Positions 25,474-34,513 of a stretch of DNA of 43,509 nucleotides are shown piece after piece; the stretch's first letter is position 1; each line of letters opens with the position of its first letter. The notes under the pieces were generated by a model. It worked only from the letters and a program-made list of their open reading frames with translations. It ran no database searches and had not been told where the DNA came from. Origin of the DNA: Desulfosarcina sp. (lineage in GTDB: Bacteria > Desulfobacterota > Desulfobacteria > Desulfobacterales > Desulfosarcinaceae); contig JABZFO010000141.1 in the NCBI GenBank assembly GCA_014237405.1, positions 1-43,509 of the forward strand. The letters run 5' to 3'. The translations under genes were made by a program, and so were the position numbers.

Positions 25474-26499
25474 ATGACCGCTTATTTCATCCGCCGATTT
25501 TTACTGATCGTTCCCACATTTCTCGGTATCACGATACTGATTTTTGTGATCACCCGGTTTGTTCCCGGCGGCCCCATTGAGCGAATTATCGCCCAGGCCC
25601 AGCAGCAGGCTCTGGAGGGTGGGGGGACGGCCGTTTCCGAGACGGTACAGCGCCAGCCTCTGTCCGACGATCAGATCGACCTGCTGAAAAAATACTATGG
25701 GTTCGACAAGCCGGTGCTCGTCAGCTACGTCACATGGCTGGGGAAACTGGTGCGCGGCGACTTGGGCATCTCCACCCGGTACTATGACCCGGTGTGGGAG
25801 ATGATCCGGGAACGGATTCCCATTTCCCTGTATTTTGGCCTGTTGACCCTGATCGCCACTTACGGGGTCTGTATTCCTTTGGGCATTGCCAAGGCCATTC
25901 GCCACAAGAGCGCCTTTGACGACGCCTCGTCCGTTCTCGTGTTCGTGGGCTATGCCATCCCCGGGTGGGTGGCGGGCATCCTGATGATACTGGTGTTTTC
26001 CTCCCACTGGGAACTCTTTCCGCTGGGCGAACTGGTGGGTGAGAACTTCGAGACCATGTCCTTATGGGAAAAGGCCCTGGACCTGGCCTGGCACTCGATG
26101 CTGCCGCTGATGGCTTATCTGATCGGCGCCTTCAGTTTTATGACCTTTCTCATGAAAAACACCCTCATGGACAACCTGGCGGCGGACTATGTGAGAACGG
26201 CCATGGCCAAGGGGCTCACCTTCCGGCGGGCGGTTTTCGGCCATGCGCTTAGAAACAGTCTGATTCCCATTGCCACCACCTTCGGCAACAATATCAGCGT
26301 GATCCTGTCCGGCTCTTTTCTTGTGGAAAAAGTGTTCAACATCGACGGCATGGGGCTGTTGGGCTACGAATCGGTGGTTGAACGTGACTACCCAGTGGTG
26401 ATGGGCGTACTGGCCATCTCCAGCATGTTGTTTCTCGTGGGGAATATTCTGTCCGACATGTGCGTGGCCGCCGTGGATCCGCGGGTAAAATTCGAATAG
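25474..26499 (+). CDS. yejB: Peptide ABC transporter permease (YejB/OppB-like)
   Basis: A 341-aa inner-membrane permease of the Opp/Dpp/Yej class. The N-terminus YFIRRFLLIVPTFLGITILIFVITRFVPGGP is typical of YejB/OppB, with about six membrane segments. The EAA coupling loop that contacts the ATPases reads DYVRTAMAKGLTFRRAVFGHALRNSLIP (about 236-263). I choose the ATG at 25474 because it lines up with family N-termini; no strong ribosome site is seen for either this or the upstream GTG. First gene of the transporter group. Confidence 0.9.
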   Translation: MTAYFIRRFLLIVPTFLGITILIFVITRFVPGGPIERIIAQAQQQALEGGGTAVSETVQRQPLSDDQIDLLKKYYGFDKPVLVSYVTWLGKLVRGDLGISTRYYDPVWEMIRERIPISLYFGLLTLIATYGVCIPLGIAKAIRHKSAFDDASSVLVFVGYAIPGWVAGILMILVFSSHWELFPLGELVGENFETMSLWEKALDLAWHSMLPLMAYLIGAFSFMTFLMKNTLMDNLAADYVRTAMAKGLTFRRAVFGHALRNSLIPIATTFGNNISVILSGSFLVEKVFNIDGMGLLGYESVVERDYPVVMGVLAISSMLFLVGNILSDMCVAAVDPRVKFE

Positions 26500-26509
26500 C
26501 GAAACGAAG

Positions 26510-27553
26510 ATGTCCATCAGTTCCCTGACGATAAAAAAGCTCAAGCGGTTCCACGCTATCAAGCGCGGCTACTACGCCTTTGTCCTGCTGGTGGCCATGA
26601 TCCTGGCGTCTCTGGGGGCCGAACTGCTGGTCAGCAACCGCGCCCTGATCGTTCATTATCAGGATAATTGGTATTTCCCCACTTACGGGGATATCATTCC
26701 GGGGAAAGCCTTCGGGCTGGATTACGACTACGAGACGAACTATCGGGATCTGGCCGACCAATTTCAGTCGCAGAACGCCGGAAGCTGGGTGCTGATGCCG
26801 CCGGTACCTTACAGCCCTTTTGAAAATGACCTGCGCCCCGACATCCTGCCGCCGGAGCCGCCGTCGACCCAGCGCCGCCATTATCTGGGAACCGACACCT
26901 CCGGCCGGGACGTATTGGCCCGCTTGGTATACGGCTTCCGCATCGCCATTCTCTTTTCATTGGGCCTGCTGATGGCCACCTATGCGGTGGGCATCAGCAT
27001 TGGATGCGCCATGGGTTATTACGGCGGTTGGTTCGATATTCTCTTGCAGCGCATCATCGAAATCTGGTCCACGGTGCCCTTTTTATATGTGGTGATCATC
27101 ATTTCGTCCATCGCGGTGCCCAATTTTTGGTGGCTCATCGCCATCATGGTCATTTTCGGTTGGATGGGTGTGACCTGGACCATTCGAACGGTGACATACA
27201 AGGAAAAAGAACGGGACTATGTGTTGGCTGCCAAGGCCCTGGGAGCCTCGGATCTGCGGATCATTTTCCGGCACATCCTGCCCAATACCGTGTCGATTAT
27301 CGTTACCTACATTCCATTTTCCATCTCAGGCGGTATCGTGGCCCTGACCTCTCTGGATTATCTGGGGTTCGGGTTGCCGCCACCCACTCCCAGCTGGGGA
27401 GAACTGCTCCAGCAGGCCTGGGCCAACTTCAGTGCCTGGTGGATAGGGTTTTCGGTGATTGCGGCCATGGTGGTTACCCTGGTGGCGGTCACCTTTGTGG
27501 GGGAGGCGGTCCGGGAGGCCTTTGATCCGAAGATGCACACGGTGTATGAGTAA
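26510..27553 (+). CDS. yejE: Peptide ABC transporter permease (YejE/OppC-like)
   Basis: A 347-aa permease with a first membrane segment (about 20-40), a long periplasmic insert (45-125) including HYLGTDTSGRDVLARLVYGFR, and then five segments. The EAA loop is DYVLAAKALGASDLRIIFRHILPNTVS (about 237-263). The insert and LDYLGFGLPPPTPSWGELLQQ are YejE-like, as in microcin C/oligopeptide importers. It starts 10 bp after yejB. Its TAA overlaps the ATG of the binding protein gene. Confidence 0.9.
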   Translation: MSISSLTIKKLKRFHAIKRGYYAFVLLVAMILASLGAELLVSNRALIVHYQDNWYFPTYGDIIPGKAFGLDYDYETNYRDLADQFQSQNAGSWVLMPPVPYSPFENDLRPDILPPEPPSTQRRHYLGTDTSGRDVLARLVYGFRIAILFSLGLLMATYAVGISIGCAMGYYGGWFDILLQRIIEIWSTVPFLYVVIIISSIAVPNFWWLIAIMVIFGWMGVTWTIRTVTYKEKERDYVLAAKALGASDLRIIFRHILPNTVSIIVTYIPFSISGGIVALTSLDYLGFGLPPPTPSWGELLQQAWANFSAWWIGFSVIAAMVVTLVAVTFVGEAVREAFDPKMHTVYE

Positions 27554-29484
27554 TGAGTAAACCCCAGTTTAATATATCCGATTATTGCCGGAGTGTTAAG
27601 TGCTGGGGCACTTTTCTCTATATCTGTCTGACGATCGGTGTTCTCATTTTTCTTTGGGGTTGTTCCCAAGAAAAGACCGCGTCAGATGCACCCGGGTCTG
27701 AGAAGGGAGAAAAAGCGATAATTCAAGTTGCGCCGAAGCCGCCGCGTGAACCGCTGCCCGACGGCATTGTGTGGCTCACCAACGACAGCGATCCGGTGTT
27801 TGCCTCCCCTGAGGCCCAGCGGGGTGGTACCCTGCACCTGGCCCTGGAGTCATTCCCACTAACCTTTCGGGTAGTGGGGCCCGATTCCAACACCAGTTTC
27901 AGGAGCGCTATTTTGGGCAATCAGCTCGGACTCACCGGCATCCACCCCAACACGCTGAACATTATCCCGGAATTGGCCACCCACTGGGCCTACGGCAGCG
28001 ACAAGAAGACCATGTATTTCAAACTCAACCCGAAAGCCCGCTGGTCCGACGGGGTGCCGGTCACTGCCGACGATTTTGCCTATACCCTGGATTTCATGCG
28101 TTCGTCCTATATCGTGGCCCCATGGTACAACGACTACTATTCCAGCGAGATCGACCGCGTCGTCGTCTACGACGACCACACCCTGGCGGTGGTCGGCACC
28201 AAGGCCCAGCCGGATCTGCACTTGAAAATCAGCATCGGCCCCACGCCCCGCCACTTTTTCGATCCCCTGGGAGAGGATTTTATCCGCAAGACCAACTGGT
28301 CCGTTGTCCCGAACACCGGTTCCTACCAGATCGACCGCTTCAAAAAGGGGCGCTACGTGCGCTTTGCGCGAAAGGAGAACTGGTGGGGCGACGAACTTTG
28401 CTATTTCAAGCACCGGTTCAATGTGGATAAGGTGCTTTTCAAGGTGATCCGGGACCCCAACCTTCAATGGGAGTATTTTAAAAAGGGGAAGCTGGATGTC
28501 TACCCGGCGACAATTCCTCAATACTGGCATATCAAGACCCGGACCCCGGTGGTGGAAAAGGGGTATGTGCATAAAATGTGGTTTTTCAACGACACCCCCC
28601 AATCGGCCATGGGGCTTTGGATGAACCTGGACCGGGACATCTTCAAAGACATCAACCTGCGCTATGCCTTTACCCACGCGGTGAACGTGGAGAAGGTGAT
28701 CACTCAGGTATTGCGCAACGATTACTTCCGCCTGGAGAGCGCTTATGTGGGGTACGGCCCGTACACCAATTCGACCATCAAGGCCCGGCGCTATGATATC
28801 GGTAAGGTGGAAACGTACATGACCCAATCCGGCTGGCAGCGTGGCCCCGACGGCATCTGGGTGAAAAACGGTCGGCGGTACAGTGTTGAGGTGGTCTACT
28901 ACCGCGACGACCACACCCAGCGGTTGGTGGTGCTCAAGGAAGAGGCCAAAAAAGCGGGCATCGAGCTGCAACTGCTTAAACTGGACCCCTCCACGGCCTT
29001 TAAGAAGATCCTGGAAAAGCGGCATGACGTGGCCTGGCTGGGGTGGAGTACGGGGCTTAGGCCCCACTTCTGGGAGTTCTGGCACTCGGTGAACGCCCAC
29101 AAGGGGCAGACCAACAACGTTACCAACACCGATGACCCGGAAATGGACCGCCTGATCGATGCCTACCGCAACTCACTGGACGAGGCGGAGCGCATCGACC
29201 TGGCCCACCGGATCCAGGCCCGGGTTCACGATATCGGCGCCTATGTGCCCACTTTCATGGTACCCTATTTCCGGGAGGTCTACTGGCGATGGTGGCGCTT
29301 GCCCGACCCGCCGGCCACCCGTACCTCGGGAAGCCTGTTCGACGCTTTCGGCAGCAGTGACGGCGGCCTGTTCTGGTTCGATCTGGTGCTTTACGAACAG
29401 ACCCGACAGGCCATGGCCAGCAGCAATGTCTTTGAACCGGTCACCGTGGTGGACCAGACGTATAAGGGCCTCGGAAATAAATAG
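27553..29484 (+). CDS. yejA: Peptide ABC transporter substrate-binding lipoprotein (YejA-like)
   Basis: A 643-aa extracytoplasmic solute-binding protein of family 5. The N-terminal region contains a hydrophobic stretch ending in the lipobox LWGC near residue 37, so it is probably membrane-anchored. Mature sequence includes RWSDGVPVTADDFAYTLDFM (about 160-180) and NLRYAFTHAVNVEKV, typical of OppA/YejA. Size and similarity of permeases favour an oligopeptide substrate, but ligand is not shown. The last residues (KGLGNK) and the TAG stop are encoded by the MITE copy at 29463. Coupled to yejE by TAATG. Confidence 0.87.
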   Translation: MSKPQFNISDYCRSVKCWGTFLYICLTIGVLIFLWGCSQEKTASDAPGSEKGEKAIIQVAPKPPREPLPDGIVWLTNDSDPVFASPEAQRGGTLHLALESFPLTFRVVGPDSNTSFRSAILGNQLGLTGIHPNTLNIIPELATHWAYGSDKKTMYFKLNPKARWSDGVPVTADDFAYTLDFMRSSYIVAPWYNDYYSSEIDRVVVYDDHTLAVVGTKAQPDLHLKISIGPTPRHFFDPLGEDFIRKTNWSVVPNTGSYQIDRFKKGRYVRFARKENWWGDELCYFKHRFNVDKVLFKVIRDPNLQWEYFKKGKLDVYPATIPQYWHIKTRTPVVEKGYVHKMWFFNDTPQSAMGLWMNLDRDIFKDINLRYAFTHAVNVEKVITQVLRNDYFRLESAYVGYGPYTNSTIKARRYDIGKVETYMTQSGWQRGPDGIWVKNGRRYSVEVVYYRDDHTQRLVVLKEEAKKAGIELQLLKLDPSTAFKKILEKRHDVAWLGWSTGLRPHFWEFWHSVNAHKGQTNNVTNTDDPEMDRLIDAYRNSLDEAERIDLAHRIQARVHDIGAYVPTFMVPYFREVYWRWWRLPDPPATRTSGSLFDAFGSSDGGLFWFDLVLYEQTRQAMASSNVFEPVTVVDQTYKGLGNK

Positions 29485-29628
29485 ATCCACAGTCTTGCTT
29501 GTCTTTTGGCCCGTCTTCGGTGTTGCGCCAAAAGTCACATATAGACAATATGCTCCCTTTGGCGCGCCTTGAAGGCTAACCAAAATCTAAGCGCAATCTT
29601 TGTTGATTTATTTGTTTCCGCGACCCTA
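29463..29628 (+). mobile_element. MITE-like element, copy 2
   Basis: The second copy of the 166-bp element at 17857-18022, in the same orientation. Ends AGGGCCTCGGAAATAAATAG and the complement of the right end, AGGGTCGCGGAAACAAATAA, are imperfect inverted repeats flanked by TA. The internal 8-bp hairpin pairs CTTTTGGC with GCCAAAAG. It inserts at the 3' end of the binding-protein gene and fills the gap to the ATPase gene, so it may affect transcription of the two downstream ATPases. Confidence 0.85.
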
Positions 29629-29649
29629 AGCCCTGACTGGATGGTGAAC

Positions 29650-30705
29650 ATGACTGATGGATATCCCATATTAGCCGTGAATCACCTGGTGGCAGCCTTT
29701 GACACCGAGGCCGGACGAGTGCGGGCGGTGAATGACGTGAGCTTTTCGCTGGAAGCCGGAACCATTTTAGGGCTGGTGGGAGAATCCGGATGCGGCAAGA
29801 GCGTTACGGCTCTGTCCATCATGCGGCTGCTGCCCCGGCCGACTGGGATCATCGAAAGCGGTTCCATCCGGCTCAACGATACGGACCTGGTGAAACTGGC
29901 ACCGGATCAGATGCAGCGGATCCGAGGACGGCGGATAGGGATGATCTTCCAGGAACCCATGACGGCATTGAATCCGGTCCACCGCATCGGTCGGCAACTG
30001 GTGGAGGTGTTTGCATTGCATCGCCCGGACGTGGATGCCGGACAACGGGTTCAAGAGGCCGTGGCCCTGCTGTCACACGTGGGCATCCCCGAGGCCCGAG
30101 CCCGGATGGATGAATACCCCCACCAGATTTCCGGTGGCATGCGCCAGCGGGTGATGATTGCCATGGCACTGGCCGGAAAACCGGATGTGCTCATTGCCGA
30201 CGAGCCCACCACGGCTCTGGATGTGACGATCCAGGCGCAGATACTGGAATTGATTCTCGATCTGCAGAAAGAGACAGGCATGGCCGTGCTCTTCATCACC
30301 CACGCCCTGGGGGTCATCGCTCAGATCTGTCAGGACGTGGCAGTGATGTATGCCGGGCAAATTGTTGAGTCCGCGCCGGTAACCGCGCTTTTCAAGGATC
30401 CCCGGCATCCCTATACCCAGGGACTGCTGACCTCCATGCCCAGGTTGTCATCGGAAAACAAAAGCACATTGCCAATTATCCAGGGAACCGTGCCCAGCCT
30501 GTCTCAATTGCCTCCAGGGTGCCTGGGCCCGTTGTTTTTTACTGGAACATTAGGAGTGCCGATCGGTGACGGTAGCGAAAAGCGAAAGGCTGCTTCGTGT
30601 GGAAAACCTAAAGATGGTTTTTCCCATCCGCGGCGGTGTGCTGCGAAAAAGGGTGGGGCAGGTGCATGCGGTGGACGGTGTTTCGCTAACTGTGGGACGC
30701 GGTGA
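29650..30705 (+). CDS. Peptide ABC transporter ATPase (OppD/YejF-N-like), C-terminus altered by frameshift
   Basis: First ATPase of the transporter. Walker [10 protein letters not shown]-loop [10 protein letters not shown], signature SGGMRQR and Walker [13 protein letters not shown] are intact. After [14 protein letters not shown] (ending at 30522) the frame leaves the family: relatives continue R-F-x-P-R-C-P and a Cys-containing tail. The remaining sequence to 30705 reads through the start of the next gene in the wrong frame. In another frame a short tail ([14 protein letters not shown]) stops at 30567-30569, just over the GTG of the next gene, as expected for coupled ATPase genes. So about 27 codons are missing with a frameshift. 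I start at the ATG at 29650 behind GGATGG; 29641 is the alternative. Confidence 0.85.
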   Translation: MTDGYPILAVNHLVAAFDTEAGRVRAVNDVSFSLEAGTILGLVGESGCGKSVTALSIMRLLPRPTGIIESGSIRLNDTDLVKLAPDQMQRIRGRRIGMIFQEPMTALNPVHRIGRQLVEVFALHRPDVDAGQRVQEAVALLSHVGIPEARARMDEYPHQISGGMRQRVMIAMALAGKPDVLIADEPTTALDVTIQAQILELILDLQKETGMAVLFITHALGVIAQICQDVAVMYAGQIVESAPVTALFKDPRHPYTQGLLTSMPRLSSENKSTLPIIQGTVPSLSQLPPGCLGPLFFTGTLGVPIGDGSEKRKAASCGKPKDGFSHPRRCAAKKGGAGACGGRCFANCGTR

Positions 30706-31627
30706 AACATTAGGGCTGGTGGGCGAATCCGGTTGCGGCAAGACCACCGTGGGTCGATGTATCCTCAGGCTTTACCAGCCCACGGAAGGGCGGGTGATCT
30801 TTGACGGAGAGGATCTGCTGAAAGCCGATTCAAAAACCCTTCGTGCGGCCCGCCGCCAGCTTCAAATGGTTTTTCAGGACCCTTTCGAATCCCTCAATTC
30901 CCGCCACACGGTGGGAGATATTATCGCCGAACCGTTCATCATCCATCGGATCGGAAGCCCCGCGGAAAGGGCGCGTTCAGTGGCCGCCCTGCTTAAGCGG
31001 GTCGGGTTGGCAGCCGATGCAGCCATCCGCTTTCCTCACGAATTTTCCGGAGGCCAGCGCCAGCGTATCGGGATTGCGCGTGCCATTGCCCTCAACCCAA
31101 AGCTGGTGGTCTGCGACGAGCCGGTATCGGCCCTGGATGTCTCCATCCAGTCCCAGATTCTCAACCTGCTGCTTGAGCTGCAAAAAGACCTGGGACTCAG
31201 CTACCTGTTCATTGCCCACGACCTGGCCGTTGTCAAGCATGTGTCAGACAATATCGCGGTCATGTACCTGGGCCGAATCGTGGAATATGCAGCTGCGGGG
31301 GTGTTTTATGAAAAGCCCCTTCACCCGTATACCCAGGCGCTGATCGCCGCCATCCCCGATCCGGACCCGGAGAAGAAAAAAGCGTCGCAGCCGATGCTGT
31401 CAGGCCGAAACGCCGGCGCTGGTGCCATTTCCGATATCAGATCCCGGCCATTTCGTTGCCTGCCACTTCGCCGGTCAGCTTGGTGGGGGCGTCGTCGATG
31501 CGCCCGGAAGCGTCCGCCGTTGAGATGGGTCTATTTGTCGGAGTGGTGCAAACCGCCAGCAGATGGTCCTTTGCAGCATTGTTGCTGCAAAAAACCAGAT
31601 CTGAAGTGCGCTTTCCAAGGGCTATGA
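30566..31627 (+). CDS. Peptide ABC transporter ATPase (OppF/YejF-C-like), C-terminus altered by frameshift
   Basis: Second ATPase. Walker [11 protein letters not shown]-loop [11 protein letters not shown], signature SGGQRQR, Walker [13 protein letters not shown] and the H-loop IAHDL are all intact. The GTG start follows AGGAG. After QPMLSG (ending at 31405) the frame is wrong. From 31407 another frame reads ETPALVPF...[16 protein letters not shown], which is the expected OppF tail, stopping at 31521-31523. About 26-28 codons with the D-V-P-S-P ... G-C-R-F-H-x-R-C-P region are absent. The annotated end at 31627 is therefore probably artificial, and it overlaps the convergent L,D-transpeptidase gene. 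Confidence 0.85.
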   Translation: MTVAKSERLLRVENLKMVFPIRGGVLRKRVGQVHAVDGVSLTVGRGETLGLVGESGCGKTTVGRCILRLYQPTEGRVIFDGEDLLKADSKTLRAARRQLQMVFQDPFESLNSRHTVGDIIAEPFIIHRIGSPAERARSVAALLKRVGLAADAAIRFPHEFSGGQRQRIGIARAIALNPKLVVCDEPVSALDVSIQSQILNLLLELQKDLGLSYLFIAHDLAVVKHVSDNIAVMYLGRIVEYAAAGVFYEKPLHPYTQALIAAIPDPDPEKKKASQPMLSGRNAGAGAISDIRSRPFRCLPLRRSAWWGRRRCARKRPPLRWVYLSEWCKPPADGPLQHCCCKKPDLKCAFQGL

Positions 31628-33180
31628 GGAGCCGTCGATCCCGCTCGTAGATGTCCTCCCTGAAATTCACCGTCTCATCCTCATCCACCCAGGCGGTAAA
31701 ATAGACCAGGTGAACCGGAATCGGACTGTCAAGCACCACGGCTTGCCGTTGCCCCTGCGCAATGGTGGCTTCCAGTCGGGCGCGATCCCACCCCTGTTCG
31801 CTTAACAGGTACTGTGCCAGCGCCAGTGGCTTTTCTACTCGAACGCATCCGGATGAAAAATTTCGTTCCTGCTGATCGAAGAGGGCTTTGCCGGGCGTGT
31901 CGTGGATGTAGACACTGTGATGGTTGGGAAACATGAACTTGACCTGTCCCAGCGCATTCAAATCAGAGGGATCCTGCCGAAAGCGGTAGGGAAAATGTCG
32001 GGTTGATATCTTCTCCCACTCAATGGTCATCGGATCCAGTTCCAAGGCCTGACGATCCCAACTGTCAAATATCCTGATGCCCTGTCTGGTCAGATAGGCC
32101 GGATCGCTGATGACCTTCGGCAGGATATCCCTGCGGGCAATCTTTCGGGGGATGTTCCAATAAGGGTTGAATTCCAGGTATGTCATCCGGTCTGACATGA
32201 TGGGTGTCTGGCGGCGTTTCTTGCCCACAATGGCGCGCATGCTGTCGATCCGTGTGTTTGCCTCAACGACGCTCAATTCAAAGGCGGGGATGTTCACCAC
32301 CAGATATCGGTCACCGAGACTGTCCGGGAACCAGCGCCAACGCTCCATGTTGAGCTGCAGTTGGCTAATCCGTTTGTCGACGGAAACGTTCAGTTCGGCT
32401 AGGGTGTGGTTGCCGACAAGTCCGTCCGCCCTTAAGCCGTGGCGGCGCTGAAACCGTTTTACGGCGGTTTCAACGATGTCGTCGTAAGCAGTATGATCCG
32501 TTGGCATGATGGTGGATAAGTCGTCCGTCATTCTCAGACGGTGTGTTAGCGCCTCCACACGGGGACCCTGGTCTCCCATCCGCAATGTGGGACCCGGTGG
32601 GATGGTCGGCCATCCTCCGGAATTATTGATTTCTGCGTACTGCCGTAAGGCCTTTCTCAAGCTTTGATACGCCTGCCCTTGGGGGTGCAGCGATTCGATA
32701 TAGGTCTCCAGTCGGTTTTCGTACAACGCCTCAGCCAGTTCGGTCGGGATGTCTCTGGCCGATGGTCTGCGCCGGGCAAGCCACTGCCGGGAAAGTGCCT
32801 CCGGCATCACCCGGCCCTGTGACAGGTGTTGCGCATACCGCAGCATCCCTTCGGTGAGAATCACATCGAATTGGATATATGGCTTCAGCCCCGACAGGGG
32901 CATCGCATCTGGAAAGGAAACCCCACCGGCCGGTATTGTTTCAAGATAGGGAAGCGGGTACCGGTTGAAAGCCAACCTTACGGTAGAATCGTACTACAGG
33001 GAGCAGTGGGTTGCTCAACGCTGTGGCAGGCCTCTTTTCGTCAAGACAAGAAATGGGCGCCAGCCATGCCTGCAGCACACGGTTAACCGGCAGTCGCGAT
33101 GCCTCCGTGGCTGCTGCTGGCGGCGATGGAAAAAGCGCGCCCATCATCAAAAAAACCGTTATGATAGTGTTGGATTTCAT
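31437..33180 (-). pseudogene. L,D-transpeptidase (YcbB/LdtD-like), broken near its N-terminus
   Basis: A periplasmic cell-wall enzyme that makes 3-3 crosslinks. The main frame (31437-32975) has a peptidoglycan-binding domain (MGDQGPRVEALTHRLRM ... AVKRFQRRHGLRADGLVG) and a YkuD catalytic domain with VYIHDTPGKALFDQQERNFSSGCVRV (His and catalytic Cys intact). The signal peptide (MKSNTIITVFLMMGALFPSP) starts at 33180 in another frame and continues to FYRKVGFQP near 32962, where the catalytic frame picks up at RYPLPYLE. A block of about 25-30 codons plus a frameshift is inferred here. If the deletion is a sequencing or assembly error the gene is intact. Confidence 0.82.
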
Positions 33181-33404
33181 TTCAATACTAAAGGGACATC
33201 AAAAACCGGACCAACTTTCCGGTTTTGTGGAAAATGGTTAAATTGTAAAAATATAAGGTGTATAGAAAAGTATGTGCTGCCGGCGGATATCCGATGGATG
33301 TTAAATTAGGAATTCTTTTTCCCAATTGTTGAGAAATACAAATCAAACCATTTGAATAATTTACGCCACCTGTCGCATCCACCCTTTCAGTCTGTAAAAA
33401 ATAC

Positions 33405-33435
33405 TTGACATCCCACTGAAGATTCTCCATATAGT
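33405..33435 (+). promoter_or_regulatory. Possible promoter for the etf-EMO-bam group
   Basis: TTGACA (33405-33410) and TATAGT (33430-33435), separated by a long 19-bp spacer, precede the palindrome at 33446. Both hexamers match well but the spacer is long, so this is tentative. The other parts of the 520-bp gap (33181-33700) hold the palindrome and the inverted-repeat element, and nothing else recognisable. Confidence 0.4.
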
Positions 33436-33445
33436 CATAAAGTAG

Positions 33446-33467
33446 CTACAATATAGTTACATTGTAG
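33446..33467. promoter_or_regulatory. Operator-like palindrome
   Basis: CTACAAT (33446-33452) and ATTGTAG (33461-33467) form a perfect 7-bp inverted repeat around 8 bp, just downstream of the putative -10. This size and layout suit a dimeric repressor such as a TetR or GntR family regulator; no regulator gene is in view. Confidence 0.55.
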
Positions 33468-33505
33468 TTTTAATCTCAAGTTACCCCGATTCAGGAAGAT
33501 TTTTT

Positions 33506-33632
33506 GTTCACGGGTTCAAAGGTTCAGGGTTCAAAGGTTAATGATTAACCGAAAATCGGAACTTAAGAAATCTATGGGCTAAAGTTGACGGAAAAATGGT
33601 AACCTTGAACGGTGAACTCTGAACCTGTGAAC
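33506..33632. repeat. Intergenic palindromic repeat element (GTTCA-rich)
   Basis: Left arm 33506-33540 and right arm 33600-33632 are imperfect inverted repeats of about 34 bp; the outer ends are GTTCACGGGTTCA and TGAACCTGTGAAC. The left arm contains an exact 13-bp direct repeat (GGGTTCAAAGGTT at 33512-33524 and 33527-33539). About 59 bp of AT-rich sequence lie between. No reading frame. It resembles small mobile or REP-like elements but I see only one copy. Confidence 0.75.
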
Positions 33633-33700
33633 GCTTACTCAGATAAATAGTCCGAACCAAAGAAACATACCAAAGAAATATAAAAGATCAGGAGGACAAA

Positions 33701-34486
33701 TTGAAAATTCTCACAACCATAAAAAAAGTAGTTGATGTGGAATTGAACATCCACGTGGAAAACGGGGCCATTGTTGAAGAAGGGCTACAGTATGTCCTGA
33801 ATGCCTGGGACGAAAATGCGGTGGAAGCCTCTGTCCAATTTAAGGAAAATAACAACGCGGAAACAACTTTGGTTAGTATCGGCGGTGGTGAAGACAATAC
33901 CAAAATCATCCGTAGAGGCTTCGCCATGGGTATTGAAAACGGGATTCAAATCGATGATCCGGTACTGGCCGAAGCGGATTCGTCTGTTACCGCCAAAGTT
34001 TTACAAAAGGTTTTTGAGGCGGGAAACTATGATCTCGTTATCAGTGGCAAACAAGCCCAAGATACGGATAGTGGCCAAACCGGAATCATATTGGCTGAGT
34101 ACTTAGGATTACCTTGTGTCAGTAATGTGATCGCCATCGAAGTAATTGACGACCAGCACATTCAAGTATCCCGATTGGGTGATGCCGGAACCGAAATTGT
34201 TGAACTGGAACTGCCCGCCGTGGTCACGGTTAGTGATAGTATTAATGAACCTCGACTGCCCCAAATGCGCGGCCTCATGATGGCAAAGAAAAAGAAGATC
34301 GATGTAATGGATCTGGCGGCACTCGGTACTTCCCATGATGAAGTCGGAGGCGCCACGCCAACATCGGAAGTTGTAGAATTTATGAAATCGAAGACGCGCA
34401 AGGCCGGGCAAAAATATGAAGGCGATGCTGCCGAAATTACCGCCCAGGTCGTCGATCTTTTGGCCAATGAAGCAAAAGTGTTATAA
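33701..34486 (+). CDS. etfB: Electron transfer flavoprotein beta subunit
   Basis: A 261-aa EtfB that takes electrons from acyl-CoA dehydrogenases. It begins MKILTTIKKVVDVELNIHV and has DLVISGKQAQDTDSGQTGIILAEYLGLP (about 109-136), the usual AMP/FAD-proximal segment, and ELPAVVTVSDSINEPRLP (about 168-185). A TTG start lies behind GGAGG. It opens the lower-GC block and precedes etfA by 27 bp. In this context it should collect electrons from the beta-oxidation-like steps after ring reduction (e.g., glutaryl-CoA or related dehydrogenases, not seen here). An electron-bifurcating role is not shown. Confidence 0.94.
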   Translation: MKILTTIKKVVDVELNIHVENGAIVEEGLQYVLNAWDENAVEASVQFKENNNAETTLVSIGGGEDNTKIIRRGFAMGIENGIQIDDPVLAEADSSVTAKVLQKVFEAGNYDLVISGKQAQDTDSGQTGIILAEYLGLPCVSNVIAIEVIDDQHIQVSRLGDAGTEIVELELPAVVTVSDSINEPRLPQMRGLMMAKKKKIDVMDLAALGTSHDEVGGATPTSEVVEFMKSKTRKAGQKYEGDAAEITAQVVDLLANEAKVL

Positions 34487-34513
34487 CCGGATATATACAA
34501 GGATAATAATATT

